NCBI GenBank assembly: GCA_021521415.1
Contig: JAIQDT010000106.1
Span: 2,035,001 to 2,099,000 of the forward strand
Length of the DNA stretch: 64,000 nucleotides
Source of the DNA: Bidens hawaiensis
Lineage: Eukaryota > Streptophyta > Magnoliopsida > Asterales > Asteraceae
Reading direction: 5' to 3'
This document shows, one piece after another, positions 22,312 to 33,486 of the stretch; the stretch's first letter is position 1; each line of letters begins with the position of its first letter. Below the pieces are notes generated by a model. That model was not told the origin of the DNA. It searched no databases and saw nothing but the letters and a program-made list of their open reading frames with translations. Both the position numbers and the translations under genes were made by a program.

Positions 22312-25300
22312 TTATCGTCATCATCATCAACATGCATCCAATCCCATAATGTATCATCATAATCAGAATCATCATCATTCTCAGTATCAACTACATCCGT
22401 TGCAGCTAATTTTGTATTTGCGTCAATCTTAAGAGGAGGGATATCTTCTCTTAACAAACAAGTCTCTTGATCACTAGCTTGTGCAAAAGAACTCAGCCTA
22501 TCTACATCAGGATCACACTAATAGGAGCCACCATCAGCTTCATTAATTTCTTCATCAAAGTCATAAACATCCCTTGGAATCGTGTTGAGAACATAATGCA
22601 AACCATCTATTATAGGGTCTGGTGCATAGAACACCTGTTTAACTTGGGAAGGCATGACAAAAGGATCATCTGAATAACATAACTTCTTCAAATTAACGCA
22701 TGTTAAACCATAATCATCTTTCTCACGTTGGTACCACTCACAACGAAACAATACAACTCTAAACTTTGACCAATAATCAAGTTCAAATATGTCCAAAATT
22801 CTACCATAGTAGTCAACATTCCCAACGGTTGGATTTTTGTCCCAAGAACTTGCAAAGCTAGGAGTTAAAGCTGTAAGTGAAACACCGCTATTTTGAGTTA
22901 TACATTTGGAATCTCGTGATTTGGAATGAAACCTATATCCATTGGCATAATACCCATAGTATGTTTTATATGTAGGACTAGGACGCTTAGCAAGCCAATA
23001 AATATGATCCGGAACATCATTATGTATTACTTTGTTTTCGAACCAGCCGGCGAACTCATGACTATGGTTCTGTGCTCGTGCCCATCGACTTTGTCGGGGT
23101 TGATTTTCAATATAAGCTTCATGCTCACTGCATCATTTAGACAAAATATTACATGAATATGAGATTAATAATGACACATAATCTGAAGGAAATTGTCACT
23201 TACTTGATATAATCGTTGACTTGTTCACAATCAGAATTGAATAAGGCATAACGATGCGCTTGTTCAATTAAATGAACATCGAAAGATGTAACTTTGCCTT
23301 GTCTTCGTTTTTTACCTCCCAAAGGATGGCCACCATTCACGAACATTGGTTCATTCGATTCGTTTTCTCCTTTAAAACCATCGTTATCTTCTACACCCTT
23401 ATTAAGTCTGCCATTTACTCCATGCATATAATGTGAGCAAAAATTCAAGCATTCTTCAATTAAATAGCCTTCTGCTATGGACCCCTCAGGTCGGCTCTTG
23501 TTCCGCACATATGACTTTAACTTGCACAAGTATCTCTCCATAAAAAACATTCATCTATATTGAATAGGTCCTCCAAGCCTAACTTCATTTACTAAGTGGA
23601 TAGGTAAATGCACCATTATGTCAAAAAAGGCTGGCGGGAATATTTTCTCAAATTCACACAACGTTTCTGTAATTTCTAACTGTAATTTGTCAAGGTCTTC
23701 AGGCTTAATTACCTTGCGGACATCGAAAAATGTGCCTTCTCCATGATAACATGCTTACCGTCATCAGAAAGTTTTGGTTGCAACTTTTCTTTGATTTTGA
23801 GATCTAAAAGGTCAAATCGGGCTTTTGGGTGATCTTTTGACTTGCCACTAATATCCAACAAAGTCCCTACTATATTATCACATATATTTTTTTCAATATG
23901 CATCACATCAAGATTATGCCGACATTTATTGAATTGCCAGTATGGCAAGTCAAAAAATATTGACCTTTTCTTCCATGGGCAAGTGCTATCATTTTTCTTC
24001 TTTTGTGTCTTTCCAAATATATTTGTAACACTAGACAACTCACTCAAAGCTTCAACACCTGATAGAGGGTTTGGAGAAAGCCTATTCTCATTTTTCCCAT
24101 TGAAAGCACTCTTATTGCGTCACCATGGATGTTGAGCATTTAAAAATCTACGATGATCCATATAACATGCTTTCTTCAAGTAAAGTGAGCTAGTCTCATG
24201 ATTACAACATGGACATGCAAAATTACCCTTTGTTTTCCACCCCGACAGCATAGAGTAACCAGGAAAATCACTAATTGTCCATGTTAAGGCTGCATACATT
24301 TTAAAGGTCTCATCTTTAGATTTATCATATGTCTCCAACCCATTAACCCACAAATCTTTAAGCTCCTCAAACTAATGGTTGTAAATAAATATCTATGTTG
24401 TTACCTGGAGATTCGGGTCCAGGAATTAACAAAGACAAAATAAAGTATTCTGGTTTTAGTGACATCCAGGGAGGCAAATTGTAGTTAACCAACACCACAG
24501 GCCAAGTGCTATGAGCAATGCTCATTGTTCCAAAATGATTAAATCCATCACTTGACAATCCTAACCTCACATTTCTTGTTTCTTATGCAAAATGAGGATA
24601 CAAAGAATCAAATTCCTTCCAGCTTTTCCCATCTGCAGGATGTCGTAAATTTCCATCTTTAGGGCGTCCTTCATCATGCCATATCATATGTTTAGCTATT
24701 TCTGAACACATGAAAAGTCTATGTAGCCTCGGTTTTAAAGGAAAATGTCACACTACTTTAGCCGGAACTCTTGAAGTTGTTTTATAATGTTCACTATTAT
24801 GATTGTTCTGTTTCTCGTTCACTTGTTTCCACTTAGAGGTGTGGCAAATGTGACACACTTCAGCATCTTCATACTCTTTCCAATAAAGCATACAATCGTT
24901 TGGACATGCATGAATCTTCTTATAATCAAGCCCTAAATCCCTTGTGATTTTTTTAGCTTGAGTAAAACTAGCTGGAAGTTTTGCCTCTGGAATCATCTTT
25001 TGTAAAAATTGTAACATTTCATCAAATGCCATATTACTAAGCCCATGATCGGTCTTGTACAGAAGAAGTCTGACAATGCAAGATAGCTTTGAAAAACTTT
25101 TACAGCCTGGGAACAACTCTTCATTTCCATCTTCTAGCAGCTGATACAACTTCTTTGTGTTTTCATTTAAATCTTCTTGTACCGTACTTGTTTCGTCTAA
25201 GGTGTCTCTAAACCAATCATGCAATAATTCATCAAAATTGTCATGCATACCATCACCATCATCATCTATGCCAGCACTTAATCTTGTTTGTGAGGGACTT

Positions 25301-25530
25301 TCTCCATGAAAAACCCATACATAGCAGTCTTCTATAAATCCGTGTCCTTTTAAATGATCGAATACTTCATCTCTTCGAAACCAATAACGGTTTTTACATT
25401 GTTTGCAAGGACAACAGATTTGAGATCCTTTTGCTGCCTTAGTAAATGAAGCATCAAGGAATTCAATAACTCCAGCTTCAAATTCCGGTAATCGTCTAGG
25501 AAAATACATCCAATCTCTAACATTCCCCAT
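22312..25530 (-). pseudogene. CACTA TnpD transposase (Transposase_21), decayed
   Basis: Reading leftward from 25530: the Transpos_assoc domain starts MGNVRDWMYFPRRLPEFEAG, with a CPCKQCKNRYW motif. The tnp2 transposase core follows (FPGCKSFSKLSCIVRLLLYK, ACPNDCMLYWKEY, VRLGLSSDGFNHFG, LDVMHIEKNICDN). DUF4218 is next (ETLCEFEKIFPPAFFDIMVH, KLKSYVRNKSRPEGSIAEGY), then DUF4216 (ILDIFELDYWSKFRVVLF). TnpD cuts and joins CACTA ends. Lesions: TGG to TGA near 24748, a TAA near 24583, a +1 shift near 24357, CGA to TGA near 24120, a shift or stop near 23709 and a TGA near 23552. One intron (about 23199-23131) keeps GTAAGT...TGCAG. The gene is dead, but every domain is present. Confidence 0.88.
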
Positions 25531-27003
25531 GTCTTCTGCTTTCTGAATTTAATAGAAAAAAAAACAAAAGTAGAAGCAATTGTCAATCTTTAATTAATAC
25601 ATAATGAAATGTGAGTAATCTGATTATTACAAACCCATCATTTAACAATACCATGATATGATTAACCGCATGATAATGATTAATATAAATTAGCTCAAAC
25701 GATCTGTAAAGATTTCATGATCTGATTATATAACAGTGAATCACATGGAAAGTAATTTTGATGCTTAAACTTGCATATTACAGTGAAACTAAATTTGGAA
25801 AAAGTTCATGATCATAGTGAATCGCAATATGAGTAGTCTAATTATTTAAAAAAAAGATGCACAACATTGATAACATTAGGGCTTAGAAATATGTATTTAC
25901 ATGTAATGCGATTATATTCTGTTTGAAATATGTAATGCGATTACATGTATTATCGATCACATGATTATGTTATAAATTGAAAATAAAAGTTATAATCAAA
26001 CACCTGAAAGATAATTGAATCTATCAGAGATAAAAAAACACATCTGCTATTCTAAGGAAATTAACCCCTATACCACAAAATCTTTGAATTATCGAATACA
26101 AAAACTGAATACCTGAATACAATTATGAATGAAAGAAACTTACATTTGAACCTTTGAATGGATAATGTCTTTATAATGAAATTGACATGTATGAAGATCA
26201 CCAAATGAATGTCTGTGGCTTCACATTGATTGAATATATTAGTGTAATTGGAGTTCAAATTATGTTTAGAATGATTGAGAAACAATTATGTTTCAGTTTA
26301 AGGATGATGATCGTGGATTAAAGGGTTTGGCGGGGTTGTGTTAAAACCGTTAAGACCCCGCTAGTATATATATCTAACTATAAAAACAAGCTTTTAGGAG
26401 CGAAATCAAAGTTAGCTGCTAGTGTAGTTGGTAGGTTCTTTGTTATTTGTTTAGAGCTTCTCAAGTTCAAAACTCTGCATTTGTACTATTTTTTCCTTTT
26501 TTTTATGTACAGAAACAAGATAAGTGAATAAAATAGCAATGATGCTGCAACTTTTCATCACTCAATGGTAATGGGTAGGGTTTGGGAGGAGTTTAGGTAA
26601 TCCCAAACCCAGACCCAATTATGAAAGCCCGTCCCAAAGGGGTATTTGTTGAGTATCGGGTAAATCCATGGGTTTCGGTTATACCTGGCTAAAAACTCGT
26701 CCGGCTTTTAGCGGGGTCTGACAAACATAACTAAGCCTTACCTTTTCTATGCAACCGTAGTTAATGATAGGAAGTCGAAATACTATTAAAATAAAAGAAA
26801 CATATTTGGTGTCAAGTGCTAATCGTACCGTTCATGGATTTTTCTATTGAAATTCTATTTTCAGCAATCTACAACTCGAATGGGACGGGTCTTACCCGTG
26901 AATGGGACGGGTGTTACCTGTCCCAAATGTTTCGGGTTTCAGGTTTTCCCATCGGATTTAGATTTCATTGTCATCCTTAGATGAGATTTATGGTTGAAAT
27001 TTG
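25531..27003. other. CACTA 5' region, no gene seen
   Basis: Upstream of TnpD on its strand. AT-rich to ~26560; then about 400 bp rich in aatgggacgggt and its inverse looks like a palindromic insert (26570-26960). No reading frame recognised. Confidence 0.4.
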
Positions 27004-27445
27004 TCAGGTCCATCACCAGTAGCATAAGTAGCACAACCTACTGTATACCCCGGTGTTTCACGAACCTGAAGTAAAACATGATAATAATTAATTAGTTGTA
27101 AATATTTTAGTTGAAGTCTTAATTTTTATGTTTTCATACCTCCAAATAAAGATCACCAAACTGAATCTTGTCACCAGCTTCAACAAGAATATCAGCTGAT
27201 GCTTTGCTTGCTTTGGAAATGATAGACTTGACACCGGGAACTTTGGACTGCAATGATCATGTCAAATATGATCTTCAGATTTAGTTATTGATAAAAAAGA
27301 GTAAACATTGTGAAGTCTGTTTTATTATACCTTCTTGATCAGCCCACTCCCAGTGACATGATCTGCATGCACATGTGTGTTGATTGCGTATACGAGTTTC
27401 AATCCCAGATCATTTACAAGAGAAAGATCTCTATCCAGATCAAGT
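27004..27445 (-). pseudogene. ETHE1-type persulfide dioxygenase fragment, captured
   Basis: Three consecutive exons in the right order. 27445-27331 encodes [20 protein letters not shown] then [15 protein letters not shown]. 27247-27140 encodes [20 protein letters not shown] and [14 protein letters not shown]. 27065 to about 27004 encodes VRETPGYTVGCATYATGDG. GT donors and AG acceptors of both introns are intact. The family (ETHE1/GLY3, metallo-beta-lactamase fold, mitochondrial) oxidises glutathione persulfide; HVHADH is its metal-binding motif. The N-terminus and the rest of the C-terminus are missing, so no enzyme can be made. It lies in the 5' region of the CACTA on the same strand as the transposase. 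Capture by the element is the simplest explanation. Confidence 0.85.
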
Positions 27446-28955
27446 ATAGGGGTGTAGCAGACATTAAAAAAAAGGTCAAAAAAATAGTCTCTAACAGCTA
27501 TAAATCCGTTTCTAACGGGCTGATTTGAAAACCTGCACATCCCAATGGTAATACCCGGTTATACCCAGTTTTTGGGTATTTACAAAACCTGGGATAGGGC
27601 ATTAAAAATCCTGGTCTGGCCTGTAGTGCAAAACCTGTGTAGTGCTGTTAGCTTTTCGGGGCTGCACGGGGCTGCACTATTTTTTTGACTTCAAACTCAA
27701 TATTTTTTGCATTAAAACAAGATGGTAATATATAATTAAATAACATAAAAGTGTATATATATTAGAAACTTGAAAATATTACAAAGATCCATCATAAAAA
27801 CTAGAAAACAAAATAGATAAAAAAATAATTAAAAACAAAGATAGTTCACTTCCGGCTTTTAACTTTTTGACCCGTTAAGGCATTAAATCATCTTCCTTTG
27901 GTAATTCATTGTCTTCGTTTAGTTTCCTCTAGTGGGCTCGATACTCCCATTTCGACCTCTTCCTTGTGGTGGCAGACCCATGTGTGCGTGTGCTTCCTTT
28001 TGCGTATTGGCTACTTCCTAGTATCTTTCTAGAAAAATATCACAAATTATGAGACTTTAACTAAAAAAGGTTTTATAAAGCAACAATTATAAAAATCATT
28101 CAAATCTTTTTATTAAATTTCTTAACGGAAAAAAAAACCCTACTTACATCTGTTAACTATTAGATGATTTCACTGCCAAAGTGCAAGCTTCATGTGATCT
28201 TTATTTTATAAAACTTTACAGTTGCCCACCTAAGTCAATTCAAATTGTAGTTGGAGTACCAACAGTTCCTGCGTTTTATGTTTTAGTTTTTGAGGGTTCG
28301 GTTTAGGACTAGGAAACGGGTCAGGTTGGAGGGGTCCGGTCACGAGTCAAAACGAATGAAACATGTCGATTCAAAGTAGTCAAAGCACATAATGAATTTT
28401 CATTTATTACATAAAACTCATTTTACAAAAATAAGATAAAAAATTAAACAGGTTAAACTGTTCAACACGTAACCTGTTTAGCTAAACGGGTTCACAGGTT
28501 GGCTCCAAAATAATCCGAGCGTGTTTATAGCAAACCCAAAGCCATGAATTTTGAGTTAGGTACATGCTGGAATTTCATGTAGTTGATTAATAGGGAAGGG
28601 CGAATTGTTTCATGAAACATTGGGGTTCATCGAGTTGAAAGTAAACGGGCCAAAACAAAGCAACTACTCAACTGCAAGCCAGAGTAAACCATTCAAAACA
28701 GTTTTTATTAGTTAGTAACAAAAATATTTTATTTATTTAAAATTATAAAATTTATATTGATTTATCAAAAACGTTTTGACTAGAATTACATTCAACTACT
28801 AACAATGCAACCTTTTAAAATAAAAGTTGCATTTAATTTTTCTTAACGCAACATTTGAAGAAAAAGGTTGCTCTTTGAGTAAAATATGCAACCTTTCAAT
28901 AAAAAGGTTGCAAATTCAGTATAATTTTGTAACCTTTTATGAAACATGTTGCATT
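27446..28955. other. CACTA right subterminal region
   Basis: Non-coding. A short patch at 27860-28030 (minus) reads SKWEYRAH-like residues, but I cannot assign it. From ~28800 the aaatgcaac subterminal motif reappears, which fits the approach to the CACTA end. Confidence 0.4.
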
Positions 28956-29153
28956 TGTAACACCCTTGGCAAACACAACATCGTCCCACTCTTAGGCTAT
29001 CTCACATCGGCCGTGGACAAGAGAGATCACTGGTTCATAAGTAATGTCCTGCCCTTAACATCACCAACGCGTTTTGGGAAACCATAAACAAATCCGTGAG
29101 TTCTTCGTGGGCAGAGCGGACAATATTGGTGGTGCGAGGGGCCGGAGGTTACA
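28956..29153 (+). repeat. TRIM 5' LTR
   Basis: 198 bp repeat with TG...CA ends, containing the cacatcggccgtggacaag motif seen in several plant small-LTR elements. Confidence 0.85.
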
Positions 29154-29235
29154 GTTGGTATCAAAGCCACTCTTGTGCCGTTCGGGATGTTGGGACACGC
29201 CTCATCGAGGACGATGAGTCCAAAGGGGGGTTGTC

Positions 29236-29434
29236 TGTAACACCCTTGGCAAACACAACATCGTCCCACTCTTAGGCTATCCCACATCGGCCGTGGACAA
29301 GAGAGATCACTGGTTCATAAGTAATGTCCTGCCTCTTAACATCACCAACGCGTTTTGGGAAACCATAAACAAATCCGTGAGTTCTTCGTGGGCAGAGCGG
29401 ACAATATTGGTGGTGCGAGGGGCCGGAGGTTACA
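29236..29434 (+). repeat. TRIM 3' LTR
   Basis: 199 bp copy of the 5' LTR. Differences noted: one base in ggctat(c/t)(c)cacatcgg and a one-base indel in cctgcc(t)cttaac. Confidence 0.85.
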
Positions 29435-29548
29435 GCATTAAATCTTCTAGTGCAACCTTTGTGTTCATCGAAGTAGCATTAGAGTCAAACGCAACTCATT
29501 TGAAAAAAGTTGCTTCTAATAAGTTGCATTAGTCCTATTTTCTAGTAG

Positions 29549-30790
29549 AGCTTTTTGTAAGTGATAGTATTTTATTTAATAAAGTATAACCTTTGCTTGT
29601 GTCATTAGAGAAATTGAACCATGGTTCTACCACAGTTTTGTCACAACATGCCAAAATCTAAAAAACTTAAAGATGACAGTTTAAAGAGTTGACAGTCTTA
29701 AGATGAAGAGTTGTTCGTTTCTGAAACCATAGGTACTCAACCAGTTCAAAAAATTTTTTTGGGACTTATTGTGCCTCCGCCTTAGAACCACATGGATGCA
29801 AACAGTAATTTTCGCTATTATATTATTTTACAATTAAATATTTTAATTTGATTAAAAAAAAACCAAAACACATAAAAAAATTCTCTATTTATATAGCGAT
29901 AGCTTTTTTTTTACGAGTACAGAGATTTGACCAGCTTTTTTACTTTTTTTTTTCAATTTTGGTATATAGATGTTAGATGTGATTAGCTTTTATTTTTTAA
30001 TGAAATAATGAGTAACATACTAACATTCATATTGTTAAAAAAAGTAGTTGATGTAATTTCATAATCAATTGTTCTTTTTACCTACAGTTTTAACATTCAT
30101 TAATAAGAATAGTAATTAATTATTGACAATTGTTTTTTTAATGAAATAATGAGTAAAATACTAACATTCATGTATTAAGTAGCTACTATCATAAACCAGC
30201 TGGGCTAGCCCAGGTGGTCAGGCAAGTGATGGGAGACCCGGGTGTCGTGGGTTCAATCCTTGATGCCGACCGGATTTTCCCAGAGCATAAAAACCTGTCG
30301 TGCCTTCGGGCGGTGTGAGCCAACTGGGTTTTACCAGGAACGCCAAGCCACTTGGATGCCAGCGTGAGCCCCGATAATGTCAACATAGTCTGGCCTGAGT
30401 GGTGGTGGGGCCGTATTGCGGTTGCGATACCGCTTGACTGAGAAAATCGTCGTTCAAAAAAAAAGTAGCTACTATCATTATGTATTTACTTAACAAATTT
30501 GTCAATAATTAATAAGAAACTACCTACCAACTTCACTTAGCATTGAATTATTTATACAACTTTGTTTAGTATATGTCAAAGGTATGCAGCTTTTTGCAAG
30601 TGATAGTATTTCCTTTAATAACGTATATCTTTGCTTGTGTCAGTAGAGAAATTGAACCATGGTTCTACCATAGTTTTGCCACAACATGTCAAAATCTGAA
30701 AAACTTAAAGATGACAGTAGATAAATCTAAACATGCCTTAATCAAAAGAGTTGACAGTTTAAAGATGAAGACGTAGAAATCATTCACAAG
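29549..30790. repeat. ~740 bp tandem array, units 5 (end) and 6
   Basis: The array continues right after the CACTA with agctttttgtaagtgatag, the second half of the unit broken at 7621. The unit 6 start is near 29712; subtracting the CACTA plus its 3 bp duplication gives ~748 bp from unit 5. Unit 6 contains the SINE and runs out near 30770, giving ~768 bp without the SINE. Confidence 0.8.
30193..30462 (+). mobile_element. tRNA-derived SINE, 270 bp
   Basis: The body starts aaaccagctgggctagccc and ends in an A-run. It is flanked by a perfect 16 bp duplication aagtagctactatcat (30177-30192 and 30463-30478). An A-box-like tagcccaggtggtca and a B box GGTTCAATCC are spaced as in a tRNA-type pol III promoter. 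It sits in array unit 6; units elsewhere lack it. No coding. Confidence 0.85.
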
Positions 30791-31254
30791 AACACTCAAG
30801 CAAGTGGACTTGCATTGATTTCAAACGCGGAAGAACCCCGTATCTTTTTGCATTTGAAATGTAGTGTGCTTGACCGCAGAGGTCAACATTGTTTTATATC
30901 TATGTTAACAAAATAGAGGGTGTATGAGCTAACGTACACCTCTCGAATTCTCAATTCTAAAGCCCAATTCTACCCTTTACAATTGTTTGATTCTTATTGC
31001 TATGTAGAAATTGATTGATAGAAGATGAGAATGTTGAAAATCATAAATATTAAAAGGTTTTAATTGTATGCTGTTAATACCTTCTAACATTGTTTTAAAA
31101 GGAAAAAAAAATACAGTTTTATATTGATGAATATGTGATCCATATTTCTTTGTAATTTGAGACACCATTGTCGTTTAGGTTTTCTTCTCCATCATATAAC
31201 ATTGATATGAGATAAAAAAGACAAGTTTGTGTGTTCATTTTTTTCGTCTAAAAC
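30791..31254. other. Spacer, no gene seen
   Basis: Sequence between the end of the array and the PPR pseudogene. No repeat or frame recognised. Confidence 0.4.
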
Positions 31255-31760
31255 ATATCAATCATCACTTTCTCCCTTCACTAGCTCTGGTCTCAACTTA
31301 GCCGATAACCCTTTCGACAACATCTCTTCGTCGTATTTGATAGTCATATCAATCATACCCTTTTCCACCAATGCATCAATCAAAGCATTATATGCAAACT
31401 CATTCGGACTCAAACCATGATCTTCCATTTTCTTCCAAACGATAAAAACAGGTCGGAGAAAATCCCATTGCTCAAATTTCCTCATAAGCATTACATGCAT
31501 GTTAAGAGTCGGACTCACACCACTTTTAGTCATTCTATCAAGGAGCGCGATAATCTCATTAGGCTTCTCTAGGCACCTGAAAACACAACGATAAGTAATA
31601 ACATTTGGGGCACATCTCCTCTTATACATTTTATCTAGCACTTTGTATGCCTCCCTAACCCGCCCATTTTCACACAAAAGCTTAATAATTATATTGTAAG
31701 TCACAACATTCGGCTCACAACCCAACTCGACCATCTCACAACTAAGATTGACCGTCGAAT
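31255..31760 (-). pseudogene. Truncated PPR copy (3' part of the gene at 37027)
   Basis: The open 158 codons at 31734-31258 match residues ~270-427 of the intact PPR protein at 37027-38310, with about nine in ten residues identical (for example EPNVVTYNIIIKLLCENGRV and GLSPNEFAYNALIDALVEKG). Homology continues a few codons upstream (NLSCEMVELG) and stops near 31760. The N-terminal half and transit peptide are absent, so it is a 5'-truncated duplicate. Both copies share the strand. A short in-frame protein with about four PPR repeats could still be read from an internal Met, but no promoter is evident. Confidence 0.85.
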
Positions 31761-32258
31761 AAAGATTCGGGTATTTAAACCTAATCGGTGGACAGTGGTT
31801 CGGTTTTGATGGCTTGCATTATTTACCATAGTTTCATCTTTTCATTATACATTATTCGATTAGTTTATGTTAACTTCTAGAAACAGTATAATTTTTGAAT
31901 GCTTCATTAACAAGGTGTTGATATTGTTAATTGATCAATTTTCATTATTGGAGTTTTTAACTTATTTAAGGATTATTATTTTGGATTATGTGATTTGTTA
32001 TTTGCTTATATAAAATAAAAATTGAAGTTATATCTTCTTGTATTATCATATATACAGTTTTTAGTTTTCTAGGTCAAATTCTCGAAACCCGATTAACTCG
32101 TACTCATAAAACCCAAGCCCTAAGAACCAGGGAAGATTAGGGTCAAGTATAAATATTCTCAAACATGAAAAACCCGAAACCCAAATAACACCCCTAGATG
32201 TAGCTTTCATAACTGGTCAGTTCCGTTTTGTTTTATAGCAAAATAATAATAATAATAA
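31761..32258. other. Spacer, no gene seen
   Basis: AT-rich sequence with a short (AAT)n run at 32243-32257. Nothing recognised. Confidence 0.4.
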
Positions 32259-32290
32259 CTAGGTATACCCGCCACGTTGTGGCGACGGGT
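32259..32290 (-). mobile_element. Helitron 3' terminus (minus)
   Basis: In reverse complement: a hairpin CGCCACAACGTGGCG, then GGTATAC, then CTAG followed by T. This is the structure of a Helitron 3' end. The body would extend to higher coordinates; the 5' end was not found. Sequence at 32290-32470 (ggtcagtatcggttaag) is echoed at 33290-33350. Confidence 0.55.
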
Positions 32291-33480
32291 CAGTATCGGT
32301 TAAGTTCATTACGCCAGGGATGCCAAAACAAAAATATAAATCTGTAAACGCCCGAAAATTGATGTATACGTACAAGTTATGATTGAACCGACACGAAATG
32401 GGTCGGTATCAGTTAGGTTCATTCCGTACCGATACTAAACCCACCAAAAACTCGTAAAAGGAACATATTAAAAAAAACAACCAAAATCGATAAACTAGGG
32501 CGTTTGTAAAATTCGAGCATGCGGTACGAAAACTAAACCCAAAATATAAATTCGTAAAATAAATATATTTATTTAAAAAACATATATTAAACAAAAAGTA
32601 ATTCAAATATAATATTCTAAAAAGAACCATTCTAAATGCTGAAAATTTGCATGTTGTAAAAATATTTAAAAAAAAAACAATTTGCATGTTGTAAAAATAC
32701 TTAAAAAAAAACAAAAAGATGGCTTGAATTGGACTTGAACTTGAGCAACTCTACAAAAGTGGACACAATATAAACAATAAGAGCCAACTTGCAAAACAAC
32801 AATTATGCAATTTCATCCATAAATACATCTTATATACTAACAAATTGCTATAGATAAATATCAAGTTGTCGGTACCATAGAATTCAGTGCAGCCAAGCTT
32901 CACTATTTATCTATCCAATGTAACAAATTAGTCATGTTGAGTTTGTTACAACACCAAGACTAAATAAAATTAAGTTTGTAAAAATCCAAAAGAGTATCAG
33001 AACATATACAACTTATAATCAAAGTGACATGAATTTGGTCGCCATCGACTAACTTCGTGCCGATATATGCATTAAACCCTAAAAGTAAATTAATAGACGC
33101 TCAAAATAATATTGAAACTCGTATAGCTGATACGAAAAAAAAAACATATTTAAAACGATACTTATTTACAGCAAGTCATGCGAATTCGAGCGACATCGGC
33201 TACGTTTGCTACGATACCGAAACTAAACCTAAAAACCAATTTCCTCAAGTTAACATATTTAAAAAACACGGGCGTTGCGTCGGCGAGTTGACGCGAATTC
33301 GCTCGGTATTAGTTAGGTTAATTACAAGTATGGAACTAAACCTAAAATCAATTATCATATTTAAAAAAAAACACATACTTTTATATACATAAATAGATAA
33401 TAAAAAACAACTAAAAAAAACTTGTAACCAAGGGACTTGAGAAAAAACCGCTAGAAGATGAACTAAAAAAATGCTGAACA
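32291..33480. other. Probable Helitron interior, non-coding
   Basis: Motifs tcggtatcagttaggtt, gaactaaacc and poly-A tracts recur at ~1 kb spacing. Frames present (33057-33392 plus; 33245-33790 minus) have no family resemblance and low-complexity composition. Confidence 0.4.
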
Positions 33481-33486
33481 AATTGA

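Larger units (their letters stand above)
28956..29434 (+). mobile_element. TRIM retrotransposon, 479 bp, complete
   Basis: Two almost identical direct repeats, 28956-29153 (198 bp) and 29236-29434 (199 bp), begin TGTAACACCC and end GGAGGTTACA. The inside is only 82 bp. Right after the 5' LTR is TTGGTATCAAAGCC, a primer-binding site of the initiator tRNA-Met type. Just before the 3' LTR is the purine tract caaagggggg. Flanks are GCATT (28951-28955) and GCATT (29435-29439), a perfect 5 bp duplication. This is a terminal-repeat retrotransposon in miniature, moved in trans. The LTRs differ at only a few positions, so it is young. It is inserted in the CACTA subterminal repeats. Confidence 0.9.
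7622..29548 (-). mobile_element. CACTA (En/Spm) transposon, ~21.9 kb, with captured genes
   Basis: The left end is CACTACAAGAAAAT. The right end reads, in reverse complement, CTACTAGAAAAT, a slightly damaged match. The 3 bp flanks are AGC (7619-7621) and AGC (29549-29551), the usual CACTA target duplication; intact array units show the empty site. Both ends carry many direct and inverted copies of an aaatgcaac motif (subterminal repeats). On the minus strand the order is TnpD (22.3-25.5 kb) then TnpA-like (8.3-14.1 kb), so the element reads right to left. Both genes are broken, so it is non-autonomous today. It contains captured VPS22 and ETHE1 pieces, a TRIM, several MITEs and two satellite-like blocks. 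The right terminus appears to have lost 2 bp or mutated; the end could be placed at 29550. Confidence 0.85.

Noticed and set aside
28827..29532. Three 79-86 codon frames sharing a peptide
   Set aside because: They are translations of the TRIM LTR copies, which are non-coding.
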